This document shows positions 1 through 7,670 of a stretch of DNA of 64,000 nucleotides, piece after piece. The stretch's first letter is position 1. Each line of letters begins with the position of its first letter. Source of the stretch: Lepidurus packardi (taxonomy: Eukaryota > Arthropoda > Branchiopoda > Notostraca > Triopsidae). Below the pieces are notes generated by a model. It ran no database searches and was not told the origin of the DNA. It saw only the letters and a program-made list of their open reading frames with translations. The translations under genes and the position numbers were made by a program. The stretch spans positions 124,001 to 188,000 of the forward strand of contig JAKZAN010000054.1 of the NCBI GenBank assembly GCA_023053545.1. The letters are read 5' to 3'.

Positions 1-24
1 AACCGCTTCTGCGCGAAATCGATA

Positions 25-423
25 TTAAACGTTTTGCGCGCCTCCGGCCTTAGCATCATAGCCTATAAACATATTGATGTAGATGTTTCTAGATAGTCGC
101 GTTACGATTGGCATCAAGGCAAAGAGACCCACAAGTATGATAACGAATGTTGTGGTTAAACTAAGTTCAAACCCAAAAAATGTGATTGCGAATATGATCA
201 TCGAAGCTAAAACTGCTAAAGCATAACTCACATACATGGCACCAAAAAAGAAGCTCGGTTCAATTTTATATTTGAGTCCGCAATGACTGCATTTGTCATG
301 CATTTCCATTAGCTTGCTAACATTATACGGATTTTTGTCCACATACATGCTTTCACTATGACATTTTGGGCAAGTTCCTGTTAAAATGCTATATAATTTG
401 GATCCTTTTTTTAACATTTGCAA
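25..423 (-). CDS. DUF983 family small membrane protein
   Basis: A 132-residue protein of unknown function. The N-terminal third carries two CxxC pairs (CPKC near residue 18, CSHC near residue 45) that look like a zinc ribbon. Two hydrophobic segments follow (about residues 58-80 and 87-107), then a basic tail. This layout is that of the DUF983 family. The gene is divergent from the ABC-F gene, with about 65 bp between the two start codons. Family assignment is fairly safe; the biochemical role is not known. Confidence 0.75.
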   Translation of the reverse strand: MQMLKKGSKLYSILTGTCPKCHSESMYVDKNPYNVSKLMEMHDKCSHCGLKYKIEPSFFFGAMYVSYALAVLASMIIFAITFFGFELSLTTTFVIILVGLFALMPIVTRLSRNIYINMFIGYDAKAGGAQNV

Positions 424-488
424 AAATTTTGTTTTGGTCTCAGTTATCTTGCAAAATTACAATTCAACATCAGATAAAATCACAATAA

Positions 489-2396
489 ATGCTTAATATT
501 CACAACCTGTCCGTTTCTTTCGGAGGTACTTATTTATTCGAAGAAGTTACGTTCAGACTTGGCGCAGGAGATCGGGTCGGTTTAGTCGGCAAAAACGGCG
601 CCGGAAAATCAACAATGCTCAAGATATTGGCACGGGACTTTGCCCCAGATTCAGGCAGTATCGCAGCAGAAAAGGAAATTAGAATAGGTTTCTTAAGACA
701 AGATATTGACTTTGAACAGGGAAGAACCGTTCTAGAAGAGGCCTATCAAGCGTTCACTGACATCAAGGAAGTGGAACGGAAATTAGAAGAAGTAAACCAC
801 CAATTGGTTACTAGAACTGATTACGAGAGCGAACAATACAGCCAAATTATTGAAGATCTTGGCGATCTCACACACCGCTTCGAAATGCTCGGCGGATACA
901 ACTATATAGGCGACACAGAGAAAATTTTATTAGGTCTGGGGTTCAAACGCGAAGTTTTCAATAACCTAACCGAAACTTTTTCTGGCGGATGGCGCATGCG
1001 TATTGAGTTGGCAAAACTGCTTTTGCAAGCAAATGATGTTTTGCTGCTAGATGAGCCCACAAACCACTTGGACATCGAATCGATCATTTGGTTGGAAGGA
1101 TTTTTGCGCAATTATCCAGGTGTTGTCGTGATTGTATCACACGATAAAATGTTTCTAGATAACGTAACAAACAGAACAATCGAAATTTCGCTAGGCAAGG
1201 CATACGATTTTAACAAACCATACTCACAATATCTTGAACTACGGCACGAGATTCGCGAAAAACAACTGGCAACGCAGAAAAACCAGCAAAAGAAAATCGA
1301 AGAAACTGAAAAACTAATCGAGAAATTCCGAGCCAAAGCGTCAAAAGCGTCAATGGCACAATCGCTCATCAAAAAACTCGACAAAGTAGAAAGAATTGAA
1401 GTGGACGAAGATGATAATTCAGTAATGAACATCTCGTTTCCAGTTTCAAAAGTGCCTGGAAAAGTAGTCATCGAAGCAGAGCATGTCACAAAAGCATACG
1501 GCGATAAGGTAATTCTCAAAGAAATTTCACTTCTAGTCGAGCGTGGCAGTAAAATAGCCTTTGTGGGGCAAAATGGCCAGGGAAAATCCACTTTTATCAA
1601 AGCAATCGTAAACGAATTTGAGTATGAAGGCGAAATAAAATTAGGCCATAACGTACAAGTGGGCTATTTTGCACAAAACCAAGCTGAATATTTGGACGGC
1701 GAAATAACGCTGCTTCAAACCATGGAAGACGCCGCAAACGACACAAACCGTTCAAAAGTTCGCGACATGTTAGGCTCCTTTTTGTTCCGCGGAGACGACG
1801 TAGAAAAGAAGGTCAAAGTGCTGTCGGGTGGCGAGCGAAACCGATTAGCATTGTGCAAATTGTTGCTGCAGCCCATTAACGTTTTGGTTATGGATGAACC
1901 AACAAATCATTTGGATATTAAATCAAAAAACGTACTAAAAGCGGCGCTTCAGAAGTATGAAGGAACCCTACTTTTGGTGTCACACGATAGGGATTTCTTG
2001 CAAGGAATGTCAAATTTGGTATACGAATTTAAAGACCAAAAAATCAAAGAATACCTCGGCGACATCAACTACTTCCTGGAACAACGCAACCTAGAAAATA
2101 TGCGCGAAGTCGAAAAACGCGACATCGCCAAAAAGGAAACGCCAAAGGAAAATAACAAACTTTCATACGAAGATCAGAAGAAAAACAAAACACTCCAAAA
2201 TAAACTAAGCAAAGTGGAAAGCCTCATCAGGCAAATCGAGTTTGACATCAAAAAAGACGATCGCGCCCTGGCCGAAAACTACGATAAACACATCGAAGAC
2301 GCTAAGTTTTTTATGGCATACAACAAAAAGAAAAAGGATCTAGACCAACTCCTAGCGGACTGGGAGACAATACAATCGGAAATCGACAATAGTTAG
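489..2396 (+). CDS. ABC-F family ATPase (ribosome-associated type)
   Basis: A 635-residue soluble protein with two ABC ATPase domains and no membrane segments, as in the ABC-F family, whose members act on ribosomes. The first domain shows Walker A GKNGAGKST, a signature SGG (FSGGWRMR) and Walker B LLLDEPTNHLD. The second shows GQNGQGKST, LSGGERNR and VMDEPTNHLD. A charged helical linker separates them and a Lys/Glu-rich coiled coil of about 80 residues closes the protein, as in Uup-like members. Which subfamily it belongs to (Uup, YbiT, EttA-like) cannot be decided by eye. A hairpin repeat follows the stop codon. Confidence 0.9.
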   Translation: MLNIHNLSVSFGGTYLFEEVTFRLGAGDRVGLVGKNGAGKSTMLKILARDFAPDSGSIAAEKEIRIGFLRQDIDFEQGRTVLEEAYQAFTDIKEVERKLEEVNHQLVTRTDYESEQYSQIIEDLGDLTHRFEMLGGYNYIGDTEKILLGLGFKREVFNNLTETFSGGWRMRIELAKLLLQANDVLLLDEPTNHLDIESIIWLEGFLRNYPGVVVIVSHDKMFLDNVTNRTIEISLGKAYDFNKPYSQYLELRHEIREKQLATQKNQQKKIEETEKLIEKFRAKASKASMAQSLIKKLDKVERIEVDEDDNSVMNISFPVSKVPGKVVIEAEHVTKAYGDKVILKEISLLVERGSKIAFVGQNGQGKSTFIKAIVNEFEYEGEIKLGHNVQVGYFAQNQAEYLDGEITLLQTMEDAANDTNRSKVRDMLGSFLFRGDDVEKKVKVLSGGERNRLALCKLLLQPINVLVMDEPTNHLDIKSKNVLKAALQKYEGTLLLVSHDRDFLQGMSNLVYEFKDQKIKEYLGDINYFLEQRNLENMREVEKRDIAKKETPKENNKLSYEDQKKNKTLQNKLSKVESLIRQIEFDIKKDDRALAENYDKHIEDAKFFMAYNKKKKDLDQLLADWETIQSEIDNS

Positions 2397-2402
2397 CATT
2401 AG

Positions 2403-2479
2403 GAGCTATTTCCCGCTTTTCGTTGCAATCTTTTGTGGCAAAAAAAGCCACAAAAGGATTTCCACTTCAATCGGGGCTA
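2403..2479. repeat. Intergenic palindromic element with hairpin
   Basis: Between two convergent genes there is a perfect 9-bp inverted repeat (TTTTGTGGC at 2431-2439, GCCACAAAA at 2447-2455) with an A7 loop. Its flanks, CCCGCTTTTCGTTGCAATC on the left and ATTTCCACTTCAATCGGGG on the right, resemble a repeat I recall as common between genes in Flavobacterium genomes. It probably also serves as a two-way transcription terminator. It includes the stop codon of the App1-like gene. Only one copy was seen here. Confidence 0.5.
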
Positions 2480-3451
2480 GGGCATTTCTATTAGTCCAAT
2501 ACCTCTTGAATGAGCAATGGCCTCGCTACTATTTCGAAAATAGCAAACCGAAATGCCAATAGATTCAATATTTTGCAACGCTTCAGCCGCTCTTTTCTTT
2601 GGCGAAGTGCCTGTTTGTCTAATGTAAACAGCTGTAACCGTTAAGGGAAATATTTTGCAAATGTCTTCGTATAAAAATGGATCGTCCTGCGAATCATCGC
2701 CCAAAAGCGCATACCGCAATTTTGGATAAAACTCTAAAATGTGCTTGATCTTCTCAAACTTATGATTATGGTCGCCACGACCCGTCAGAAAAAAATCCAG
2801 CAGGCTAGTCTTAATGTCTTTTAACAACAAAACCGCCATCGGGAGCTCATGTAATTTTGTGAAATCAACAATAAATCGGTATAAATTCCACTCGCTGCTC
2901 GATACATAAAAAAAAACATTTTGTTCGTTTTTATTATGACGCCCTGCGGAACTTAATGACTGATAATGTGGCACAACTCCTTCAAATAGCTTTCGGCTAT
3001 TCACATTCCGGAATAATAAAATATACATTTTTCTGAATATATTTCGGGTGTGCGAAACCAGAAACGTGTCATCAATATCAGATATAAATCCGAATGTTCC
3101 AGCGTGTGGACGCATAAAACTGCCTTTTGCAATAATTTCATGGTTCTTATATTTAATGCTGACCTCATAGTCAAGCCAACCAAAATCGCCCACGTCTGGA
3201 AGCGGTACGCAAAACTTAAAATAGCCGTCTTTTAAGGTCTTTGTATGCAATTTCCTGACGCCATAATGCAAATAAACATCGGCATTCGCACTGGTTTTAA
3301 TGCGGAACATGCGAATTATAGACCGAGCATTTTTAAAATTTTTTCGCTGGAAATCATACTCTTCTTTAGTAGTTGGGGCAAAAACATGACCCATAACAAC
3401 AAGTTCTTGGTCATTAGCATATCCACGGTATAATTTTAAGATTGGCTTCAT
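2477..3451 (-). CDS. App1-type phosphatase domain protein (DUF2183)
   Basis: A 324-residue protein with an ISDIDDTFL motif near residue 128, the DxDxT-type acidic motif of HAD-like phosphatases of the App1/DUF2183 group. App1 in yeast is a phosphatidate phosphatase; the bacterial substrate is unknown. Further support comes from a conserved LLGDDSQDDP segment near residue 253, which matches the second acidic motif of this fold. No signal peptide or membrane segment is seen. The neighbouring divergent gene is a lipid-kinase-like protein, which would fit a lipid phosphate theme, but this is inference. Confidence 0.75.
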   Translation of the reverse strand: MKPILKLYRGYANDQELVVMGHVFAPTTKEEYDFQRKNFKNARSIIRMFRIKTSANADVYLHYGVRKLHTKTLKDGYFKFCVPLPDVGDFGWLDYEVSIKYKNHEIIAKGSFMRPHAGTFGFISDIDDTFLVSHTRNIFRKMYILLFRNVNSRKLFEGVVPHYQSLSSAGRHNKNEQNVFFYVSSSEWNLYRFIVDFTKLHELPMAVLLLKDIKTSLLDFFLTGRGDHNHKFEKIKHILEFYPKLRYALLGDDSQDDPFLYEDICKIFPLTVTAVYIRQTGTSPKKRAAEALQNIESIGISVCYFRNSSEAIAHSRGIGLIEMP

Positions 3452-3515
3452 TTAAAATGCTTAAATTTGAGAGTGGTGCATACAAATTAATTATAATAAT
3501 TGGAACAGCGAAATT

Positions 3516-4391
3516 ATGAAAGAGAAAATGTCAGTAGTTTTAATTGTAAATCCAATTTCAGGCGGACGCGACAAAGCGGCAATTATTACTGCCGTAGAAG
3601 AATATTGCGCAGAAGCAGGAAGCGCCTTGCAGGTTTATGAAACAACAGGCGAGGGTGACGAAGCTCAAATTTGGCAGCTATATCAAAATTTAAAACCAGA
3701 AAGGGTCCTTATCGCGGGTGGCGATGGCACAATCAAGACGGTTGCCGAAGCGCTGGAAGCTGAAGATGTGCTTTTTGGCCTTATTCCCGCTGGGTCTGCG
3801 AACGGCTTGGCAGCTGATCTGGGATATCCCAACTCCATTGAAGATCAACTGCGTGTGGCTTTTGGTGATAATCAAACCAAAATGGACATGATTTGCATCA
3901 ATAATTATAAGAGCCTGCATCTGAGTGATATTGGACTAAATGCCGAACTGATCCGAAACTATGAAAACAGCTCAATTCGCGGAAAATTGGGGTATGCTAT
4001 TCAAACCGTTAACACGATTACAGATGACACAGTCGAATTTAACGTGAAAATTGAAACTGGCAAAAGGGAGCTGGAAACGATTGCCAAAATGGTGCTAATT
4101 GCCAATTCTAAAAAATACGGAACTGGTGTGGTGGTTAATCCCGACGGGGAAATAAATGATGGCAAGTTTGAAATTGTAATCTTTAAGACCTTGGATCTAA
4201 TCGTTTTTGGTAAGATTATAGCAGGCAAAATCCCTTTTGAATCTGGCGATGTGGAAATTATTAGCACTGACAGCGCAAGGATAAAAACCGATATTCCAGT
4301 GCATTTTCAAGTGGATGGGGAATATTGTGGGACAGTAAATCAATTGGATATTTCAATTATGGCTAATAAAATGAAGGTCGCTATTCCTTAA
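3516..4391 (+). CDS. Diacylglycerol/sphingosine kinase-like lipid kinase
   Basis: A 291-residue protein of the DAGK catalytic family (YegS/BmrU-like). It starts with the nucleotide-binding strand VNPISGGRDK and carries the diagnostic GGDGT motif near residue 70 followed by GLIPAGSANGLA, corresponding to the P-G-T-x-N-x-A region of the family. The length is typical. Members phosphorylate lipids or are of unknown substrate. Its 3' end overlaps the convergent FemAB-like gene by 11 bp. Confidence 0.85.
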   Translation: MKEKMSVVLIVNPISGGRDKAAIITAVEEYCAEAGSALQVYETTGEGDEAQIWQLYQNLKPERVLIAGGDGTIKTVAEALEAEDVLFGLIPAGSANGLAADLGYPNSIEDQLRVAFGDNQTKMDMICINNYKSLHLSDIGLNAELIRNYENSSIRGKLGYAIQTVNTITDDTVEFNVKIETGKRELETIAKMVLIANSKKYGTGVVVNPDGEINDGKFEIVIFKTLDLIVFGKIIAGKIPFESGDVEIISTDSARIKTDIPVHFQVDGEYCGTVNQLDISIMANKMKVAIP

Positions 4392-5538
4392 ACGGTTGCC
4401 TTTCATGCCAAGTCATTTCGGGTTCAAAATAGCGAAACAATTTTGGCATGTAATAATTGATAATTGGATTTGAATGTTTTATAAATCCATACATCGGAAC
4501 TGGCTTTGCACCTATCGAACTTTTGATCTCTAAAGCTGTTCTGGCAAAAATTATCCTTTTGAAGCCTTTCTTAATCGAATACCCAACCATATCATACAAC
4601 ATATTCAGATAGAGCATTTTGTCGCGTTGGCATTTTGCATCATATCCCAAGAAATAGGTATCGATGTCGTTTCCGTTTTTGATCAGCGTGTTAAAACCAA
4701 TAAGCTTTTCGTTGTCAAAATATCCATAAAACAGGAAGTTGTCTTTTAATTCTAATTTGAAGGTCGAAAAGTGATTCTCTGAAAGATAGAACGTATTGAA
4801 AGGAGCGTTTTTAACGACATCGCCATACAACGCATTAATGTCAGATTCAAGTGCAACTATTTCCTGATAAGACAGCTTTTTTTTGACTAAACCAGCTGAT
4901 TTTTTGCGCGCTCGTTTGTATTGGTCTCTATATTTTTTGAGCAACGCATCATAATAGTCTTCGAATGTGTTCCAAATGGGCTTAATATCAAAAACCATAT
5001 TGGGTTGTGTCGAAAATTTATAATATGAGGCAAATTCCTTTGTTGGAAATGCAGCTGCATCATCTTCAGGAAAATCCTTCCAAATGGTAAGATGCGGACT
5101 ATTTCCTTCGGATTTAAGGGTGGCATTAATTGCTTCAACAGCATTGGAAATGCCTTGATAAATTTCGATCCAGGGTGCTGTGTCAGTGCGCGCAATCGCG
5201 TTTTGACCCGTGAGCATGTTGTTGCCGACAACCAAGACGTTCGCTGACAGCTGTTTAAATACGATTGAACGCACCTTGGTTTTTATGCAATTATCACGTT
5301 CTCCAAATGACTGAATGACAGCTAAATCCAGAAATTGCGCTAATGCAATTGCCTTTATCGTTTCGTTATCATACAGCGCAATATGAAAGCAGGTCATGTT
5401 TCGCGGTGCCGAATGCTGCAGTACTTTCAAATAGTCACGCGACAAGAAGATATTGTCTTTTGCTACCGCATCCCAATTGGGTGGTAATGCGTCAGAATCG
5501 CGGAATATCTTAAATTGCATTTGCTCAGTTTTGCGCAA
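4381..5538 (-). CDS. FemAB/GNAT-like acyltransferase, function unknown
   Basis: A 385-residue soluble protein. The second half (about residues 190-350) has the layout of a GNAT-like domain of the FemAB/peptidoglycan-bridge type, including FLFYGYFDNEKLIGFNTLI and the strand-helix following it. No membrane segment is visible. I cannot name a substrate. It overlaps the preceding convergent gene by 11 bp at its stop codon. Confidence 0.55.
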   Translation of the reverse strand: MRKTEQMQFKIFRDSDALPPNWDAVAKDNIFLSRDYLKVLQHSAPRNMTCFHIALYDNETIKAIALAQFLDLAVIQSFGERDNCIKTKVRSIVFKQLSANVLVVGNNMLTGQNAIARTDTAPWIEIYQGISNAVEAINATLKSEGNSPHLTIWKDFPEDDAAAFPTKEFASYYKFSTQPNMVFDIKPIWNTFEDYYDALLKKYRDQYKRARKKSAGLVKKKLSYQEIVALESDINALYGDVVKNAPFNTFYLSENHFSTFKLELKDNFLFYGYFDNEKLIGFNTLIKNGNDIDTYFLGYDAKCQRDKMLYLNMLYDMVGYSIKKGFKRIIFARTALEIKSSIGAKPVPMYGFIKHSNPIINYYMPKLFRYFEPEMTWHERQPFKE

Positions 5539-5560
5539 ATTTAATATTTAATATTCCATA

Positions 5561-5588
5561 AAAAAGAAATCCCGCTGGAATTGCGGGA
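5561..5588 (-). terminator. Rho-independent terminator
   Basis: Read on the minus strand, a GC stem TCCCGC/GCGGGA with a 7-nt loop is followed by TTTCTTTTTT. It lies just downstream of the DUF1761 gene. Confidence 0.75.
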
Positions 5589-5613
5589 AATCAAATTGTA
5601 TCAGCTAGATTCT

Positions 5614-6093
5614 TTATGCCCAAGCACAGATAATGCCGCCCATTATTGTGGTGCAAATCGTCCAGAATCCGCCGTTAATTAGCGCATATCGCCAACTTTT
5701 TCTTTCATACAACGCATTGGTCGAGATTAGCGGTGTTATGAAAAGCAAACCCAACATAAATCCGTGCAAAGTACCATGTTTAAATGTCCTGAAGTTTGTG
5801 CCGTAATCTGCCATAAATGCGCCATAAGATGCTTTAGCACTTGTGGGGTCGCCACCAATCATGCCCATTGCTCCAAACTGATGGATTACTACCATCTGCA
5901 ACATAAATGCGATTAAGAAAGCAAAGACAAATGATAGGATTAGCGTTCGCCATAAGTGATTGCCGTTAATCTGCTCTTCTGAAAGTCCGCTTTCGCGCAT
6001 CCACATTGTGCCCATTACTTTTGGGTGATACCAGACGGCTCCTATGAGCAGTGCTGCAGCTGCTGCAGCCAATAAAATTGGAAAGTTAATCAT
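5614..6093 (-). CDS. DUF1761 family membrane protein
   Basis: A 159-residue protein with four hydrophobic segments (about 3-22, 47-70, 107-123 and 138-157). The early motif AVWYHPKVMGTMWM and the overall four-helix pattern are typical of DUF1761. Function unknown. A strong hairpin terminator follows the gene, and a TACATTTG element lies upstream, so it is probably transcribed alone. Confidence 0.75.
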   Translation of the reverse strand: MINFPILLAAAAAALLIGAVWYHPKVMGTMWMRESGLSEEQINGNHLWRTLILSFVFAFLIAFMLQMVVIHQFGAMGMIGGDPTSAKASYGAFMADYGTNFRTFKHGTLHGFMLGLLFITPLISTNALYERKSWRYALINGGFWTICTTIMGGIICAWA

Positions 6094-6116
6094 GGTTTAA
6101 GGTTAATTGGTTTGGT

Positions 6117-6124
6117 CAAATGTA
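6117..6124 (-). promoter_or_regulatory. Possible -7 element for the DUF1761 gene
   Basis: The minus strand reads TACATTTG, an exact match to the Bacteroidota -7 consensus TAnnTTTG, 24 bases before the ATG. No matching TTG was found at -33, so confidence is modest. Confidence 0.4.
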
Positions 6125-6251
6125 AATCATTAATTGAAAATTTCGCCTTAAATTTTAAGATTTTCAGAAGCAATTTTATCATTTCGATGGGAATGATCCG
6201 CGACTATTTTGCTTAAATTCAGGTTTATATATAATCAACAATATAAATCAA

Positions 6252-6764
6252 ATGGGAGAAGTAAAAAATCTAGCAAATCAGGAAGGAATTGCAAAATTGA
6301 AAGAATTAGCAGAGGATATTGATATTTGTATGTTTTGCACAGAATTAGACTCGCATCCAATTTCGGCAAGGCCGATGAGTCTTCAGGAAGTTGATGACAA
6401 AGGGAATTTCTGGTTTATCAGTTCCATCAACAGCAATAAAAACTTCGAAATCATGAGGGATAATCGGGTGCAATTATTCTTTTCTAAAATTGCCGATTCC
6501 CATTATTTGTCGGTTTATGGCACTGCATCGGTATACAATGATCAGGCTACAATTGACGAAGTTTGGACGCCAATGGCAAGGGCCTGGTTTGAAAAAGGCA
6601 AAGAGGATCCGGCTGTTTCGGTGATTTGCGTTATGCCTTCCGATGCCTATTATTGGGATACGCAATCGGGCAAGGCTGTATCGCTTTTTAAGATAGCGGT
6701 TGCAACAATTGCAGGAGGAAAGACAGATGATGGGAGTTTGGAAGGAAAAATTTCAGTAGACTAA
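6252..6764 (+). CDS. Pyridoxamine 5'-phosphate oxidase-like flavin-binding protein (general stress protein 26 type)
   Basis: A 170-residue split-barrel protein. Features shared with the general stress protein 26 branch of the PNPOx family are the ISARPMSL segment near residue 38, the WFISSINSNKN strand and turn near residue 57, and YLSVYGTASV near residue 95. Members bind flavin (FMN or F420); the substrate is unknown. It is not the biosynthetic PdxH, which is longer. Confidence 0.8.
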   Translation: MGEVKNLANQEGIAKLKELAEDIDICMFCTELDSHPISARPMSLQEVDDKGNFWFISSINSNKNFEIMRDNRVQLFFSKIADSHYLSVYGTASVYNDQATIDEVWTPMARAWFEKGKEDPAVSVICVMPSDAYYWDTQSGKAVSLFKIAVATIAGGKTDDGSLEGKISVD

Positions 6765-6845
6765 CTACAATCCAATTTATTGAGTGCCTTATTAGAAATC
6801 GGTTTTTACTTATGATGAACCTGGATAATCAAAAAAATTCTCTAT

Positions 6846-7013
6846 ATGAAACAACAAAAATACATTCGAAAAAGATGGTCTACCAGATTTAATAGATGGA
6901 TTGAAAGAGAGGTTGCTGCCGAAATTAGTCAATCTCTTTTGCTGAAAAATTTACTCACAACAAATCTGCAATTGCTTAAATCTGTTGATGTGCAAAACGC
7001 TGTGTTATTTTAA
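6846..7013 (+). CDS. Small basic protein (55 aa), hypothetical
   Basis: A 55-residue open frame with an ATG at 6846, ending just before the next gene (10 bp gap). The N-terminus is strongly basic (KQQKYIRKRWSTRFNRW) and the rest is Leu-rich and probably helical. No family is recognised. Support comes from the ATG, the spacing to the acidic protein gene and a plausible composition, but it may be spurious. Confidence 0.4.
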   Translation: MKQQKYIRKRWSTRFNRWIEREVAAEISQSLLLKNLLTTNLQLLKSVDVQNAVLF

Positions 7014-7023
7014 ACTATACATT

Positions 7024-7356
7024 ATGGAAAATACCGAAAAACCAAACCGAGATGATGATCAAAAACCAGTTAAAGAAAATGATGATTTCACTAGAAATGA
7101 CTGGGACGACAATGTGGACACAGACAAATACCTCGCAATGGAGCAGTCTGGCGTAACCTATACAAAAGATACTGACGGACCACTGCTCAATTCAGACCGT
7201 CTTGGTGAATATTCTGAAAGCACATCCAACACATGGCAGCCTGAAGGCGGAAATTCTCGAAACGCAGATGCATTTAACCAAGACGAATTTATGCTGCGTG
7301 ATAATATCGATTTGGACGAAGACCAAAATCAATCCATTTCGTCAGATGATATCTAA
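7024..7356 (+). CDS. Acidic hypothetical protein (110 aa)
   Basis: A highly acidic, Asn/Asp-rich soluble protein with low hydrophobicity, probably largely disordered. I chose the ATG at 7024 because the longer frame from 6985 would add residues unlike the rest and overlap the small basic gene. No family is recognised. Similar short acidic proteins are common in Flavobacteria. A terminator hairpin follows at 7385-7421. Confidence 0.6.
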   Translation: MENTEKPNRDDDQKPVKENDDFTRNDWDDNVDTDKYLAMEQSGVTYTKDTDGPLLNSDRLGEYSESTSNTWQPEGGNSRNADAFNQDEFMLRDNIDLDEDQNQSISSDDI

Positions 7357-7381
7357 GGCGAAAATCAATTTTTATTTTAAT

Positions 7382-7669
7382 TTAAACAGGGAAATCCTCA
7401 TTTTGATTTTCCTGTTTTTTTGCAATAATTTTCATCGCCAATATAATTCCTGCAACAATTGCTGATGCACCATTTGCTAGGATTATAGGTAAATCATCCT
7501 CTAAAATGCCGTAAATAAACCAAATTGTGACGCCCGCAAATAGCAGCGCATATGTCAGGGCAGAAATGCTTTTTGTTGATTTAGTCCGAATTATTTTAAT
7601 GGCTTGCGGCACATTTGCCATAGTGGTCAATGCTGCAGCGATAAGGCCAATTATTTCAACATAATCCAT
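7382..7669 (-). CDS. SemiSWEET-type sugar transporter
   Basis: A 95-residue membrane protein with a single three-helix PQ-loop/MtN3 unit, the size of bacterial SemiSWEETs, which dimerise to move sugars. The signature N-V-P-Q (MANVPQAIKIIRTKST) lies near residue 19 and is followed by hydrophobic segments at about 40-57 and 62-83. Its ATG lies one base after the LigD stop codon, so it is probably the last gene of the glycosyltransferase-Ku-LigD operon. Why a sugar carrier sits behind a DNA repair gene is unclear. Confidence 0.85.
   Translation of the reverse strand: MDYVEIIGLIAAALTTMANVPQAIKIIRTKSTKSISALTYALLFAGVTIWFIYGILEDDLPIILANGASAIVAGIILAMKIIAKKQENQNEDFPV
7385..7421 (+). terminator. Terminator for the acidic protein gene
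   Basis: An imperfect stem (AACAGGgAAAT at 7385-7395 with ATTTTCCTGTT at 7406-7416) is followed by a run of T. It lies inside the 3' end of the convergent SemiSWEET gene. Confidence 0.6.
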
Positions 7670-7670
7670 T

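Noticed and set aside
1112..1600. Long antisense open frame in the ABC-F gene (162 codons)
   Set aside because: It is a shadow of the ABC-F coding frame, with Ser-rich composition and no family features. The same holds for the antisense frame at 19520-20272 inside tamB.
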